Shown: positions 40,944-50,420, counted from the first letter of the stretch. The stretch is 64,000 nt of DNA from JBBKWX01 sp037969175 (GCA_037969175.1 JBBKWX010000105.1:1-64000), one strand, 5' to 3'. Made by a program: numbers and translations. The notes: generated by a model not told the origin, from the letters alone.

Positions 40944-41746
40944 AGATCAATACAAACCAAATTAAAGGAATAGTACTATGGAGCATCATGCTTCTTGTAT
41001 TTATTTTTTCAATTGGCTTCTCAAAGAGTAGTCAATCAGAAATGAAATGTAAAGATGTTATTATCAATATTGATGATGAATCCGGCAATTACTTTGTTGA
41101 AATTGAAGACATTAAAGAATTACTTGATAACAAAGGAAAATCATTTATTGGACTTGAGGTTAACAATATTAACATCAGTCTGTTGGAAAATTTAATCTCA
41201 AACAACCCTTATGTGGAGAATGCTGAAGTATATTCCACAATTGATGGCACATTATGTATTTCTATTAAACAAAGAATACCTGTAGTTAGAATTATAAGTG
41301 CCGTAGAAGATCAATATTATATCGATATGCAAGGTAGATTTATGCCACTATCAGATAAATACACAGCAAGAGTTGCAGTCGCAAGCGGTAATATATTTAC
41401 AGCTTTCGGTGATCTGAGTATACCTGTTATTGAGCAGACCTGCGATTCCATGGGCATTAAAAAACCTATGGTTTGTGATGTGTATAATATAGCGATGAGA
41501 TTAAAGCAGGATGAGTTTTGGGATTCCCAATTAGAACAAATCTATATTAACAGCAATGGTGAAGTTGAATTGATACCCCGCGTTGGTAATCATAAGATCT
41601 TGATCGGGAATGCTGAAAATCTGGATGAGAAATTGGAAAATCTAATGACATTTTATAAGCAAGGATTGAACAATCTGGGATGGGACAAGTACAGTTTAAT
41701 AAACATGAAATACAAGGGGCAAGTTGTTTGCACATTGCGTAATTAG
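40940..41746 (+). CDS. ftsQ: FtsQ-like cell-division protein
   Basis: The 268-residue bitopic protein has one N-terminal membrane helix (about 9-27) and a periplasmic POTRA-like domain (FVEIEDIKELLDNKGKSFIG, ENLISNNPYVENAEVYSTIDGTLCI shown in parts, IKQRIPVVRII). The C-terminal beta domain includes GNHKILIGNAENLDEKLENL. FtsQ links the divisome in the periplasm. Position between murC and ftsA is the standard one. Confidence 0.92.
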   Translation: MKINTNQIKGIVLWSIMLLVFIFSIGFSKSSQSEMKCKDVIINIDDESGNYFVEIEDIKELLDNKGKSFIGLEVNNINISLLENLISNNPYVENAEVYSTIDGTLCISIKQRIPVVRIISAVEDQYYIDMQGRFMPLSDKYTARVAVASGNIFTAFGDLSIPVIEQTCDSMGIKKPMVCDVYNIAMRLKQDEFWDSQLEQIYINSNGEVELIPRVGNHKILIGNAENLDEKLENLMTFYKQGLNNLGWDKYSLINMKYKGQVVCTLRN

Positions 41747-41773
41747 TCCGGGAATTTAGAATATCAACACAAC

Positions 41774-43063
41774 ATGGAAAACCAAAATTTAGTAGTAGGA
41801 CTTGACATTGGCACAACGAAGATCTGTATCACGGTCGGAAGAAAAAACGAACATGGCAAGATCGAAATTCTTGGAATGGGAAAAAGTGAATCTATCGGGG
41901 TTCACAGAGGAGTAGTAGCCAACATCGAAAAGACCGTACAATCAATCAGAGCAGCTTTATCCGAAACTGAATCAAAATCAGGTGTAAATATTCAAGTTGT
42001 CAATGTTGGAATAGCAGGTCAGCATATCAAGAGTCTTCAACACAGAGGAATGAAAACATGTGATCGGGTTGATGATGAAATTTCACAATCTGATATTGAA
42101 AGCATAATAGAAGACATGTATAAACTGGCAATGCAGCCGGGAGAAGAAATAATTCACGTTATCCCTCAGGAATATATTGTGGATAGCGAACAAGGAATTA
42201 AGGATCCGGTAGGAATGGCAGGAAGAAGACTTGAAGCTAATTGTCATATCATAACCGGACAAATAACGGCTGTTAAGAACATCAAGAAATGTGTTGAAAA
42301 AGCAGGTCTTCAAGTTGCGGATCTTGTTTTGGAACCATTAGCTTCAGCTGAAGCTGTTTTGACTGATGAAGAAAAAGAGGCAGGTGTTGTTCTCGTTGAT
42401 ATTGGAGGTGGCACAACCGATCTGGCCATATTTCAGGATGGAATCATCAGACATACTGCCGTCATTCCTTTTGGAGGAAATGTAATTACTGAGGATATCA
42501 AAGAAGGATTGACAATCATAAAAGCACAAGCCGAATTATTGAAAATGAAATTTGGAAGTGCTTTAGCAAATGAAAATCAGGAAAACGAAATCGTTTCTAT
42601 CCCCGGGTTAAGAGGCAGAGAGCCTAAAGAAATATCTGTTAAAAATCTTGCGCATATCATTCAGGCAAGAATGGAAGAGATCATAGAACATGTATACTAT
42701 GAAATCAAAAATTCCGGATATGAGAAAAAATTAATTGCCGGGATCGTTATAACTGGTGGGGGAGCTCAATTGAAGCATGTAGGACAATTAGTAGAGTACC
42801 TTACAGGCATGGATACCAGAATAGGTTATCCGAACGAACATCTTGCAAAAGGTGCTGATGAAGTAAAAAGTCCAATGTATGCAACAGCCGTCGGACTAGT
42901 GATAAAAGGATTGGATGCCTTGGATCGTGCAGATTCACAAAATCAAAAAAAGGAACCTTCTGTAAAACAAAGTACACAGATAAAAGGAGGTTTTTTTAAA
43001 ACTCTCTTCAACACAGGAAAAGAATTTTTCACCGATGATGGTGAAGATGAATTATTGAAATAA
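41774..43063 (+). CDS. ftsA: FtsA, actin-like divisome protein
   Basis: FtsA tethers FtsZ to the membrane. The 429-residue actin-fold protein shows LVVGLDIGTTKICITVGRK (phosphate 1), the 1C domain with VIPQEYIVD, phosphate 2 VVLVDIGGGTTDLAIF and the adenosine motif GIVITGGGAQLKHV. It ends with a short amphipathic tail (GGFFKTLFNTGKEFFTDDGE, about 405-424), probably the membrane-targeting helix. It is 27 bp after ftsQ and 37 bp before ftsZ. Confidence 0.97.
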   Translation: MENQNLVVGLDIGTTKICITVGRKNEHGKIEILGMGKSESIGVHRGVVANIEKTVQSIRAALSETESKSGVNIQVVNVGIAGQHIKSLQHRGMKTCDRVDDEISQSDIESIIEDMYKLAMQPGEEIIHVIPQEYIVDSEQGIKDPVGMAGRRLEANCHIITGQITAVKNIKKCVEKAGLQVADLVLEPLASAEAVLTDEEKEAGVVLVDIGGGTTDLAIFQDGIIRHTAVIPFGGNVITEDIKEGLTIIKAQAELLKMKFGSALANENQENEIVSIPGLRGREPKEISVKNLAHIIQARMEEIIEHVYYEIKNSGYEKKLIAGIVITGGGAQLKHVGQLVEYLTGMDTRIGYPNEHLAKGADEVKSPMYATAVGLVIKGLDALDRADSQNQKKEPSVKQSTQIKGGFFKTLFNTGKEFFTDDGEDELLK

Positions 43064-43100
43064 CTAAGAAACCATACTACAATACCTAAATAAATTAACC

Positions 43101-44615
43101 ATGATGCAATTTGAATTACCCAAAGACAAATCATCGATCATAAAAGTGATTGGTGTCGGTGGTGGTGGCAGCAATGCTGTGAATCACATGTACCGTCAAG
43201 GAATTAAAGATGTTGATTTTGTTATTTGCAACACAGATCAACAAGCTCTTGACATTAGCGAAGTCCCTTTAAAAGTAGCACTTGGTGCTTCTCTGACTGA
43301 AGGTAGAGGCGCTGGTGCAATTGCGGAAGTTGGAAAAAATGCTGCAATTGAAAATCTGGAAGAGATAAGAGATATTCTTGCAGATAATACCAAGATGGTA
43401 TTCATCACAGCAGGAATGGGTGGTGGAACCGGAACTGGTGCTGCACCGGTCATTGCAAAACTTGCAAGAGAAATGAATATCCTTACTGTAGGTATCGTTA
43501 CCATCCCTTTCACATTCGAAGGAAAGAAAAGAAAACTACAGGCAGATGAAGGATTGAATGCGCTTAAAGAAAGTGTTGATACGCTTTTGGTGATCAGTAA
43601 TGATAAACTTAGAGAGATCTATGGCAATCTGACATTGAAGAGTGCATTCGGTAAAGCAGATGATATTCTTACCATTGCTGCAAAAGGAATCGCAGAGATC
43701 ATCACTGTTACCGGATATGTGAATGTCGATTTCGAAGATGTGAAGACTGTCATGACAGAAAGTGGTGTTGCTATCATGGGATCTGCTTCAGCAGACGGAG
43801 AAGGAAGAGCTATAGAGGCTGTTAAGAGCGCACTTGAAAGTCCTTTGCTAAATGATAATAATATCAGTGGAGCAAAATATGTTCTATTAAATATTGCTTC
43901 AGGCACGAATGAAGTTACTATGGATGAGATCTCAGAGATCACAGATCATATCCAAGAAGCTGCAGGCATGAATGCTGATATTATCTGGGGTAATTGCACG
44001 GATGAGACTCTAGGCGAAAAGCTCAGCGTAACGATCATTGCTACAGGATTCAAAACCAGCAAAGAACTTGGAATTGATGATAAAGTACCAACAAGAAAAG
44101 TAAATATTCTCACTGCAGATCCTGTAATTGAGAAATTTTCTGCACCGGTAATTGAAGCCAAAGTTGAAGCTATAAATTCCACTGAAGAATTAAATGAAGA
44201 TTCAATTGAGGCTCTGGAACCTACATTAAAAGTAAGTACTCTGGAAAGCGAAAATACGCAGACAGTTGAATTTGAAATCCCAACTGCAAAGCATAAGGAT
44301 GAAGTGATAAATAATCCGGGAATTGTTCCTTTCGACGCGAGACATCTGGATCGTCAACTTCACAATACTTCTGAAGATAACAAACAAGCTGCAGACAGGA
44401 TCAATTTGCTGCGTTCTATGAGTCTTTCATTCAACTCCCCTGCAGGTTTATCTAATTTGGAAAAAGAACCTGCATACAAACGCAAAAACATCAATCTTCA
44501 AGCTCAGCCTCATTCTTCAGAAACTCAAATCTCACGTTATTCATTGACTGAAGATGAAGAGAAAAAAACTGAATTGAAACCTAACAATCCTTATCTACAC
44601 GATAACGTTGACTAG
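43101..44615 (+). CDS. ftsZ: FtsZ, tubulin-like division GTPase
   Basis: FtsZ forms the Z ring. The 504-residue protein has IKVIGVGGGGSNAVNHM, the GTP loop GGGTGTG (108-114) and the T7 loop NVDFEDVKTVM. The globular domain ends near 325. A long variable linker (about 330-490, Glu/Asn/Ser-rich) follows, and then the C-terminal peptide NPYLHDNVD, the form found in Bacteroidota, which recruits FtsA. Start MM at 43101 or 43104. The frame ends just before yqeY. Confidence 0.98.
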   Translation: MMQFELPKDKSSIIKVIGVGGGGSNAVNHMYRQGIKDVDFVICNTDQQALDISEVPLKVALGASLTEGRGAGAIAEVGKNAAIENLEEIRDILADNTKMVFITAGMGGGTGTGAAPVIAKLAREMNILTVGIVTIPFTFEGKKRKLQADEGLNALKESVDTLLVISNDKLREIYGNLTLKSAFGKADDILTIAAKGIAEIITVTGYVNVDFEDVKTVMTESGVAIMGSASADGEGRAIEAVKSALESPLLNDNNISGAKYVLLNIASGTNEVTMDEISEITDHIQEAAGMNADIIWGNCTDETLGEKLSVTIIATGFKTSKELGIDDKVPTRKVNILTADPVIEKFSAPVIEAKVEAINSTEELNEDSIEALEPTLKVSTLESENTQTVEFEIPTAKHKDEVINNPGIVPFDARHLDRQLHNTSEDNKQAADRINLLRSMSLSFNSPAGLSNLEKEPAYKRKNINLQAQPHSSETQISRYSLTEDEEKKTELKPNNPYLHDNVD

Positions 44616-44616
44616 T

Positions 44617-45069
44617 ATGGCACTTTCTGATCAAATAAATGCTGATTTAAAGCTGGCTATGCTTGCCAGAGATGAAGTAAGACTGAGAACCCTTAGAGCA
44701 GTAAAATCAGCCATTCTAATAGCAGGAACTGAAAAGGGGGCAGCAACCGTCTTAAGTCCGGAAGATGAAATTAAATTGCTTCAAAAGCTTGTAAAGCAAA
44801 GAAAAGAAGCAGCGGAAATTTATGGTCAGCAAGGAAGGAAAGATCTTGAAGAAAGTGAACTTGCAGAAGTGTCGGTTTTAGAGATCTATCTTCCTAAGCA
44901 AATGAGTCAGGAAGAAATAACGGCGGCAATTAAAGAGATCATTACTTCTGTTGGTGCTACCTCCCCTGCTGATATAGGAAAAGTAATGGGAGCTGTTAGT
45001 AAAACACTTTCAGGAAAAGCCGATAATAGGTTGGTATCTCAGATCGTCAAAGAATTATTAAGTAATTAA
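44617..45069 (+). CDS. yqeY: GatB/YqeY-domain protein
   Basis: The 150-residue protein is a stand-alone GatB/YqeY domain: LSDQINADLKLAMLARDEVR, LRTLRAVKSAIL, EEIKLLQKLVKQRKEAAEIY-like helix, YLPKQMSQEEITAAIKEII and a final GKVMGAVSKTLSGKADNRLV. The domain binds tRNA in GatB; the free protein has no settled function. A TTG at 44608 is in frame, but the ATG at 44617, one base after the ftsZ stop, is preferred. It closes the dcw transcript and is followed by a terminator. Confidence 0.94.
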   Translation: MALSDQINADLKLAMLARDEVRLRTLRAVKSAILIAGTEKGAATVLSPEDEIKLLQKLVKQRKEAAEIYGQQGRKDLEESELAEVSVLEIYLPKQMSQEEITAAIKEIITSVGATSPADIGKVMGAVSKTLSGKADNRLVSQIVKELLSN

Positions 45070-45098
45070 GTTTTTATTGGGTAATTGTTTTCATGGTT

Positions 45099-45136
45099 GA
45101 GCCCCTTCCTTTATCAGAAGGGGCTCTTTTTTTTTT
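45099..45136 (+). terminator. Terminator at the end of the dcw cluster
   Basis: GAGCCCCTTC (45099-45108) pairs perfectly with GAAGGGGCTC (45117-45126), 8-nt loop, then a run of ten T. The T-run overlaps the stop of the convergent DUF3078 gene. Confidence 0.93.
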
Positions 45137-46082
45137 AAAATTTTGCTGAGAATGTTACGCCAAGGACCTGCTTAAACTGGGTTCTTGGACCAGCACCTAC
45201 TATGGTCTTAACTCCATTGATCTTTTCATAAATAGGTACCTCAATATCATGATCATAAATGAGGTGAGTAAAGAAATTGGTGCTCAAAAACTTATTTACT
45301 TTTAATGCAATTAGTGTTTCCCAATTGACATCAATGTTTTTTGCATTGTCTTTATCTTTGTCTGTGTAATTATTAAAAAGGTCAAGTTTTGTTTGAAAAA
45401 CAACATTCTCCATCAAGTCCCTTTTATACTTCATATTTAAATACGCTCCAAATTCAGAGCGGATATTTTCACCCCCAGCCGTTTGAACTCCAAGATCATT
45501 ATATGTTGCTGCTTCCACACCATAAGCTCCGGCATCTGCAAGATCCTGATTACCTACAATAGTAAATTTGACCGTTGCCGGGGATATAAATAAAGAGAAA
45601 TTCGAGTTTGGTTTATAATCCATTCCGATCGCGGCAGTCAAATAAGCAGGAGCTAAAAATTCTGATACTATTATAGAATCATTTGGGTAATTATATCCAG
45701 GTAAAAATTGACTTTTAAAATTTACAAGCGCACTGTAATACCAACTTTTAAATGCATGTTGCCCATACTTAGAATTCAAATCTAACTTATCATCATTTTT
45801 AATAACCGGAGCATCCCCAGATTTTATCAGACCATATGACATTTCAAGTGAATTATCCCAAATACTTTTATTCTTCTTATAATCTGCATTTAAAGAAACT
45901 AAGCTATTGAAAGATAAGGAACCTTCTCCTCCTGCTGCCCAATTAGACAAACTAACCTGATTTAAGCCCAGTGTGAGAATTGCGGCTTTCCTCCAGCCTT
46001 CCGTACTATCCGTTGGAGTTTGAGCCATTAAAGAAGTTCCTGCAAATAACAATGCTGAAAATAATAATGTAAAATATTTCAT
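45135..46082 (-). CDS. DUF3078-family outer-membrane protein
   Basis: The 315-residue protein has a signal peptide (MKYFTLLFSALLFAGTSLMAQ). The DUF3078 pattern follows: GWRKAAILTLGLNQVSLSNWAAGGEGSLS, alternating strands, MSYGLIKSGD, and a C-terminal QFKQVLGVTFSAKF ending in Phe, as in beta-barrels. Function unknown; such proteins are found across Bacteroidota. Upstream are a -7 box (46123-46130) and a 10-bp palindrome (46145-46168). Confidence 0.85.
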   Translation of the reverse strand: MKYFTLLFSALLFAGTSLMAQTPTDSTEGWRKAAILTLGLNQVSLSNWAAGGEGSLSFNSLVSLNADYKKNKSIWDNSLEMSYGLIKSGDAPVIKNDDKLDLNSKYGQHAFKSWYYSALVNFKSQFLPGYNYPNDSIIVSEFLAPAYLTAAIGMDYKPNSNFSLFISPATVKFTIVGNQDLADAGAYGVEAATYNDLGVQTAGGENIRSEFGAYLNMKYKRDLMENVVFQTKLDLFNNYTDKDKDNAKNIDVNWETLIALKVNKFLSTNFFTHLIYDHDIEVPIYEKINGVKTIVGAGPRTQFKQVLGVTFSAKF

Positions 46083-46122
46083 ACTATTCTGATTAAATGG
46101 TTGATACGTTTATTTTTACAGT

Positions 46123-46130
46123 CAAAATTA
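46123..46130 (-). promoter_or_regulatory. -7 promoter box of the DUF3078 gene
   Basis: TAATTTTG on the minus strand fits TAnnTTTG, 40 nt before the ATG. The place of the -33 box is occupied by the palindrome at 46145-46168. A sigma-54-like GG-N10-GT (TGGCAT...TTGT, one base off) overlaps the same stretch. Confidence 0.45.
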
Positions 46131-46144
46131 ACAATTTTCATGCC

Positions 46145-46168
46145 ATATAGTATGTCAGCATACTATAT
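46145..46168. repeat. Perfect 10-bp inverted repeat between trmB and the DUF3078 gene
   Basis: ATATAGTATG (46145-46154) and CATACTATAT (46159-46168) are perfect inverted repeats with a TCAG centre. No T-run follows in either direction. It sits over the expected -33 position of the DUF3078 promoter and touches the trmB stop, so an operator is as likely as an RNA hairpin. Confidence 0.6.
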
Positions 46169-46833
46169 TAATCGAGTACAAATCTCACATAACAAATGTT
46201 GAATCCCTTCTTGCTGAACATTTCTTCATAGGTGGTTTTAATCTTTAAAACTTCATCAATATCATCCATCCCATATACATCATCCGTTTGAAATTCAGGT
46301 TTGATCTTTAAAGTTTCCAAAACTTCCAATGTATACTCGTAAAAAGATCTGTTATCTGTTTTCAAGTGTACTATACCCCCCTCTTTTAATATATGCCGAT
46401 ATCTTTCAAGAAATACTGAACTTGTCAGGCGTTTATTTTCACGAATTTGTTTCACATGAGGATCCGGAAAAGTTATCCAAATTTCGTCAACTTCATGTTT
46501 TCCAAAATAATGCTCGATACGTTCTAATTGTATGCGTAAAAATCCGGCATTCTTAACCGGTTCTTCAAAAGCTGTTTTAGCACCCCTCCATATTCTGGCA
46601 CCTTTTATATCAATCCCAACAAAATTCTTCATAGGGAACATTCTTGCTAAATTAATAGTGTACTCTCCCCTGCCACATCCCAATTCCAAAACAAGATCCT
46701 GCTCATTTTTAAAAAAATCGGATTTCCATTTACTACTCAATGGATGACTTACTTCTCCATCAAAAGGTAATGGATGAACAATTGTTGGTAACAGATCCAA
46801 CTCTGCAAACCGTTGTAATTTTCTTTTTGCCAT
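46168..46833 (-). CDS. trmB: tRNA (guanine-N7-)-methyltransferase
   Basis: TrmB makes m7G46 in tRNA. The 221-residue protein has the SAM motif LVLELGCGRGEYTINLA, FVGIDIKGARIWRGAKTA, EIWITFPDPHVKQ (PDP catalytic motif), RLTSSVFLERYRHILKEGG and a late TTYEEMFSKKGF. It has its own promoter at 46844-46872 and is divergent from the glycosyltransferase. Confidence 0.97.
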   Translation of the reverse strand: MAKRKLQRFAELDLLPTIVHPLPFDGEVSHPLSSKWKSDFFKNEQDLVLELGCGRGEYTINLARMFPMKNFVGIDIKGARIWRGAKTAFEEPVKNAGFLRIQLERIEHYFGKHEVDEIWITFPDPHVKQIRENKRLTSSVFLERYRHILKEGGIVHLKTDNRSFYEYTLEVLETLKIKPEFQTDDVYGMDDIDEVLKIKTTYEEMFSKKGFNICYVRFVLD

Positions 46834-46843
46834 AATTCGAATG

Positions 46844-46872
46844 CAAAACTACATCAATTCAATGAAAATCAA
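46844..46872 (-). promoter_or_regulatory. Promoter of trmB
   Basis: On the minus strand TTG (46870-46872), 18 nt, then TAGTTTTG (46844-46851) match the Bacteroidota consensus; the ATG is 11 nt downstream. Confidence 0.65.
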
Positions 46873-46912
46873 CAATTGCGTTTGCTTATTCTATTAAACA
46901 TATATTTACATA

Positions 46913-48013
46913 ATGATTGAAAGAGTTGTTTTAATTAGTGCCCTTGATTGGGGATTAGGACATGCTGCGCGTTGCTTACCTCTTATAAACTCATATAAGA
47001 AAAAGGGTGCTAAAGTAATAATTTCCGGCTCAGGTAAATCCGGAGAATGGCTTCATAATAAGTTCCCTGAGGAACAATATATCGCATTACCCGGAATAGA
47101 AATAAATTACAAATTGAATAATTCCGGTTTACTATTTTCTGTCCTTAAACAAATACCTGCTCTCATTAAAAATATCAAATCGGAGAATAGAGTCATTTCT
47201 GAACTTATCAAAACAAACTCTGTTGATCTCATCATATCCGATAACAGATATGGGGTTTATAACAAAAACGTAAAAAGCATTTTAATTACTCATCAGTTAA
47301 ATATTAGATCCGGATCGCGTACTTTACTTCTGGATAAGATCGCAACAAGATTGATTCAAAATTACTTTACAAATTTTGATGAGATCTGGGTTCCTGACTT
47401 TGAAGGTCCACTTAACTTAAGTGGAGATCTATCACACGGGAAGATGCATTTCAAAGACAAAATTAAATATATTGGCCCACTTAGCAGATTCAAACATGAA
47501 TCAATCATAGATAAGGATGTAAAGGAAGTATTTGAGCAGAAATCAATGTTTCCAAATAATGAAAGTTCAAACCCAGTTACCCCTAATAATCAAAAGGTCC
47601 TTGCGTTATTAAGCGGTCCTGAGCCAACACGGACTGAATTTGAAAGTGAATTGATTGAGATATTTTCAAAAAGTAAACTACAGCTTGATCTGGTGAGAGG
47701 AACTTTAACTAAAAATCCTCATCAGACTGTACCAGCCAATATTCGCATCATTAATTTTGCCGAAGATGTTCAGATTAAAAAATTGAGAGAGGAAAATACA
47801 GTATGTATTATGAGGTCAGGCTATTCTTCTTTAATGGATCATTATTATTTGGGCGGGAAAATAATTTTGATTCCTACTCCCGGACAAGGGGAGCAAGAAT
47901 ATCTTGCAAGCTATTGGAATAAAAATTATGATGTACCAGTAATAAATCAGTCAGAATTAAAATCAAATCTAGTTCCTCAAATAAATGAAATTCACAAAAA
48001 AAGTTTCCATTAA
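46913..48013 (+). CDS. MurG-like/GT28-fold glycosyltransferase
   Basis: The 366-residue protein has a two-domain GT-B fold. The N-terminal half starts VVLISALDWGLGHAARCLPL, a MurG/UDP-GlcNAc-binding type start with the GHAAR loop, and contains VDLIISDNRYG. The C-terminal half has VLALLSGPEPTRTEFE and the acceptor/donor motif TVCIMRSGYSSLMDHYYLGG followed by LIPTPGQGEQEYLA. It is probably a nucleotide-sugar-dependent glycosyltransferase, perhaps for cell-surface glycolipid; donor and acceptor are unknown. It overlaps the next gene by 29 bp. A weak TATATTTA box lies 5 nt before the ATG. Confidence 0.82.
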   Translation: MIERVVLISALDWGLGHAARCLPLINSYKKKGAKVIISGSGKSGEWLHNKFPEEQYIALPGIEINYKLNNSGLLFSVLKQIPALIKNIKSENRVISELIKTNSVDLIISDNRYGVYNKNVKSILITHQLNIRSGSRTLLLDKIATRLIQNYFTNFDEIWVPDFEGPLNLSGDLSHGKMHFKDKIKYIGPLSRFKHESIIDKDVKEVFEQKSMFPNNESSNPVTPNNQKVLALLSGPEPTRTEFESELIEIFSKSKLQLDLVRGTLTKNPHQTVPANIRIINFAEDVQIKKLREENTVCIMRSGYSSLMDHYYLGGKIILIPTPGQGEQEYLASYWNKNYDVPVINQSELKSNLVPQINEIHKKSFH

Positions 48014-48467
48014 TCTTATCATTCTATTTTTTATCCTCCATAATGGATGTGCAAGTTTTAAAGCCGTTGAATATAGAGAAATAGAAAATTTCAGTATTAC
48101 TTCTATAAGTACACATCCTGAATTTAGAATGGATATTAAGATGAATAATCCCAATGGTGTAGGTGCGAAAATCAAATCGCTCGATATGGAAGTACTGGTG
48201 AATCAAACTTTACTTGCAAAATTTGAGACGGATAATAAAATTAGAGTAAATTCCAATGGTGATTTCACCATACCCTTAAAAGGCAATGCTTCGCTTTTTA
48301 ATTTGGCTAAAATGATTCCACCTACAATAGGTAACTTTTTTGGAATGCAGGACATACCGGTAAATTTCAAAGGTGAAGTTGTCGTTTCTAAATTTATTTT
48401 CAGAAAAAAAATCAGCTTCGATTACACTGAAAACATAAATCGAGATAAAATAAAAACAACAAAGTAG
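47985..48467 (+). CDS. LEA14-like (WHy-type) lipoprotein
   Basis: The 160-residue protein has a lipoprotein signal (basic KFTKK, hydrophobic INLIILFFILHNGC, lipid Cys near 22). It also has a single LEA14/LEA_2-like beta-sandwich (HPEFRMDIKMNNPNGVGAKI, LDMEVLVNQTLLAKF, PLKGNASLFNLAKM). Such domains are found in bacterial envelope proteins with no firm function. The start lies inside the glycosyltransferase gene, 29 bp before its stop, so translation is probably coupled. Its stop abuts the stop of the convergent TonB receptor with no space between. Confidence 0.75.
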   Translation: MKFTKKVSINLIILFFILHNGCASFKAVEYREIENFSITSISTHPEFRMDIKMNNPNGVGAKIKSLDMEVLVNQTLLAKFETDNKIRVNSNGDFTIPLKGNASLFNLAKMIPPTIGNFFGMQDIPVNFKGEVVVSKFIFRKKISFDYTENINRDKIKTTK

Positions 48468-50402
48468 TTAGCGTCCGGGTTTGTAATTAAATCCTATCAT
48501 AGCCCATCTTCCCGGCAATTCAGCTCCTAGAATATCAGCATATACAATATCACCAACGTTTCTAATTTCACCACTTAGAAATATATCCGATTCAAGAATT
48601 CTCAGATCCATTCGTAAATTCCAGACGAAATAAGAAGATGTGATCTCTGAATTTATACTTTTGGCAAACTCTGCTGTCCGCTCTTTCCAAAGTCCATTGA
48701 TACTTATATTAGCTACCGGTGTGTTCCAAAACATACTACCATGAACTAAATGTTTAGCATGAGAGTTTATATACTTTGCTACTTGCAAAACAGTATCTGT
48801 CTCGGTATTCAGAAAGGTATAGCCCAGATTAAGATCCAAATTCATTTGGGGTAGGAGTTCCTTTCTGAATATAAAATTGCTTTCAATTCCAACAGTTTTT
48901 ACTTCTGCTATATTTGAAGCATAGAAATAGTCGTTGTTCTCAACGATATTTACTGCGTCAGAAATAAATGCTCCTTTTGTGAGTATGTAATCGATCACAT
49001 TTTCAGAATCCCTCATAAAACCGGTAATGCTAACTTTAGTATGCTTGCTCAAGTAATGATCTATTCCAAGATCTATCGTATTACTTTTTTCCGCTTTCAA
49101 ATTTGGATTGCCAAGATTCCTTCCGCCGGATAATGGAAATGGGATCAAGGTAGAAATATATCTTTCGGTGTAATCTGCAGCACGAATACTTCTCCCAAAG
49201 GAGCTACGAATAATTGTCTTGTTTAAGCTATACGAAGCACTGATTTGTGGACTTATTTCGGTACCATAATTCTCATCATTATCCAATCGTATACCAGCAT
49301 TGATGGCTAGTTTCGTCATGGGTTTGTATGCTGATTGAAGAAATAAACCAACATGCATATCCTCATGATTCCCCCTATCATTGCTCAGTACCGTTCGGTA
49401 TTCAGATTGTACACCGCCGCCCAATGTTATCTTTTCATTTAATCTGTAGTTATGATTACCCTGAATAGTTATTAATTGAGTTGTATGTTCGTTGGCCGGA
49501 GTAAAAGCGGGATTAAATAAATAATAATCTGTATTCCTTTTGTATGCTACATCAATATCCGTTGTTTTCGGACCAATATTCTTAAACAACTTAATATGAT
49601 TCCAAAAATTACCGGTCTCCTCTCTACTTTGATCAAAGGTGCTTCGTGTGTAAAAATATTTTGCATTAAAATTTCTTTGATCTAACCCACTTCTCAGCAT
49701 TAAATGCCACCCTTTGGGAAGATCAAAACCAAGCGATCCGGATATCGTTTTCACATCAAAATCAGACCTCCCACCTGATTTTAATTGCTGCCCATCAGCT
49801 CTACTCGTTTGAACACCCAAGGAAGCAGTCATATGTCTCTTCTTAGCAAAAATTCCATTATCAGTAGTAAGTAAGCCATACTCTCCATATCCGGCTTTCA
49901 ATTGGATATCTTTTGTACTAGTCGGATCTTTTTGCATATAGGTTCTTGTGAGAATGTGAATCACACCTCCCACTGCATCTGCACCAAATTGAATAGTAGC
50001 GGGGCCATGCAAAATTTCAATTCTGTCAATCTCTATCATACTGATCGGGATATTACTGTTGAAATGGCCTGTTAAAGGATCATTCAATTTAACTCCATCG
50101 ATAACTACAAGTACCTGACTGAATGTTGCACCCCGCATACTGATATCACCTTGTGTCCCAAACATTCCTCTGCTTTGCACTTCAATACCCGGTATATATT
50201 TTAGTAATTCATCAATACTTGTAACAGGCAGGTTTTTAATTGCTTCTGCTTCTATTGTTTGGACATACCTCCCGGATTCAGCTGTCTTTTGTTGCATCCT
50301 GGTCGATATTACCTGTACCGTATCAATAGTAAAAATGTTATCCTGGGCCGAAACGCTGATACAAAAACAGATAACAATTGCCAATAAGAATGTATGTTTC
50401 AT
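48468..50402 (-). CDS. TonB-dependent receptor (BtuB/FepA type)
   Basis: The 644-residue outer-membrane receptor has a signal peptide (MKHTFLLAIVICFCISVSAQ). The plug domain follows (DTVQVISTRMQQKTAESGR TonB-box-like region, SIDELLKYIPGIEVQSRG, ISMRGATFSQVLVVIDGVKL, EILHGPATIQFGADAVGGVI). A 22-strand-type barrel carries the YTERYISTLIPFPLSGGRNL / GNPNLKAEKSNTIDLGIDH motif. No carboxypeptidase-like or SusC extension is present, so it is a classical single-protein receptor. The substrate cannot be told; unlike the receptor at 53292 it has no riboswitch. It has its own -7 box at 50421-50428. Confidence 0.92.
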   Translation of the reverse strand: MKHTFLLAIVICFCISVSAQDNIFTIDTVQVISTRMQQKTAESGRYVQTIEAEAIKNLPVTSIDELLKYIPGIEVQSRGMFGTQGDISMRGATFSQVLVVIDGVKLNDPLTGHFNSNIPISMIEIDRIEILHGPATIQFGADAVGGVIHILTRTYMQKDPTSTKDIQLKAGYGEYGLLTTDNGIFAKKRHMTASLGVQTSRADGQQLKSGGRSDFDVKTISGSLGFDLPKGWHLMLRSGLDQRNFNAKYFYTRSTFDQSREETGNFWNHIKLFKNIGPKTTDIDVAYKRNTDYYLFNPAFTPANEHTTQLITIQGNHNYRLNEKITLGGGVQSEYRTVLSNDRGNHEDMHVGLFLQSAYKPMTKLAINAGIRLDNDENYGTEISPQISASYSLNKTIIRSSFGRSIRAADYTERYISTLIPFPLSGGRNLGNPNLKAEKSNTIDLGIDHYLSKHTKVSITGFMRDSENVIDYILTKGAFISDAVNIVENNDYFYASNIAEVKTVGIESNFIFRKELLPQMNLDLNLGYTFLNTETDTVLQVAKYINSHAKHLVHGSMFWNTPVANISINGLWKERTAEFAKSINSEITSSYFVWNLRMDLRILESDIFLSGEIRNVGDIVYADILGAELPGRWAMIGFNYKPGR

Positions 50403-50420
50403 AAACTATAATTGAGATCG

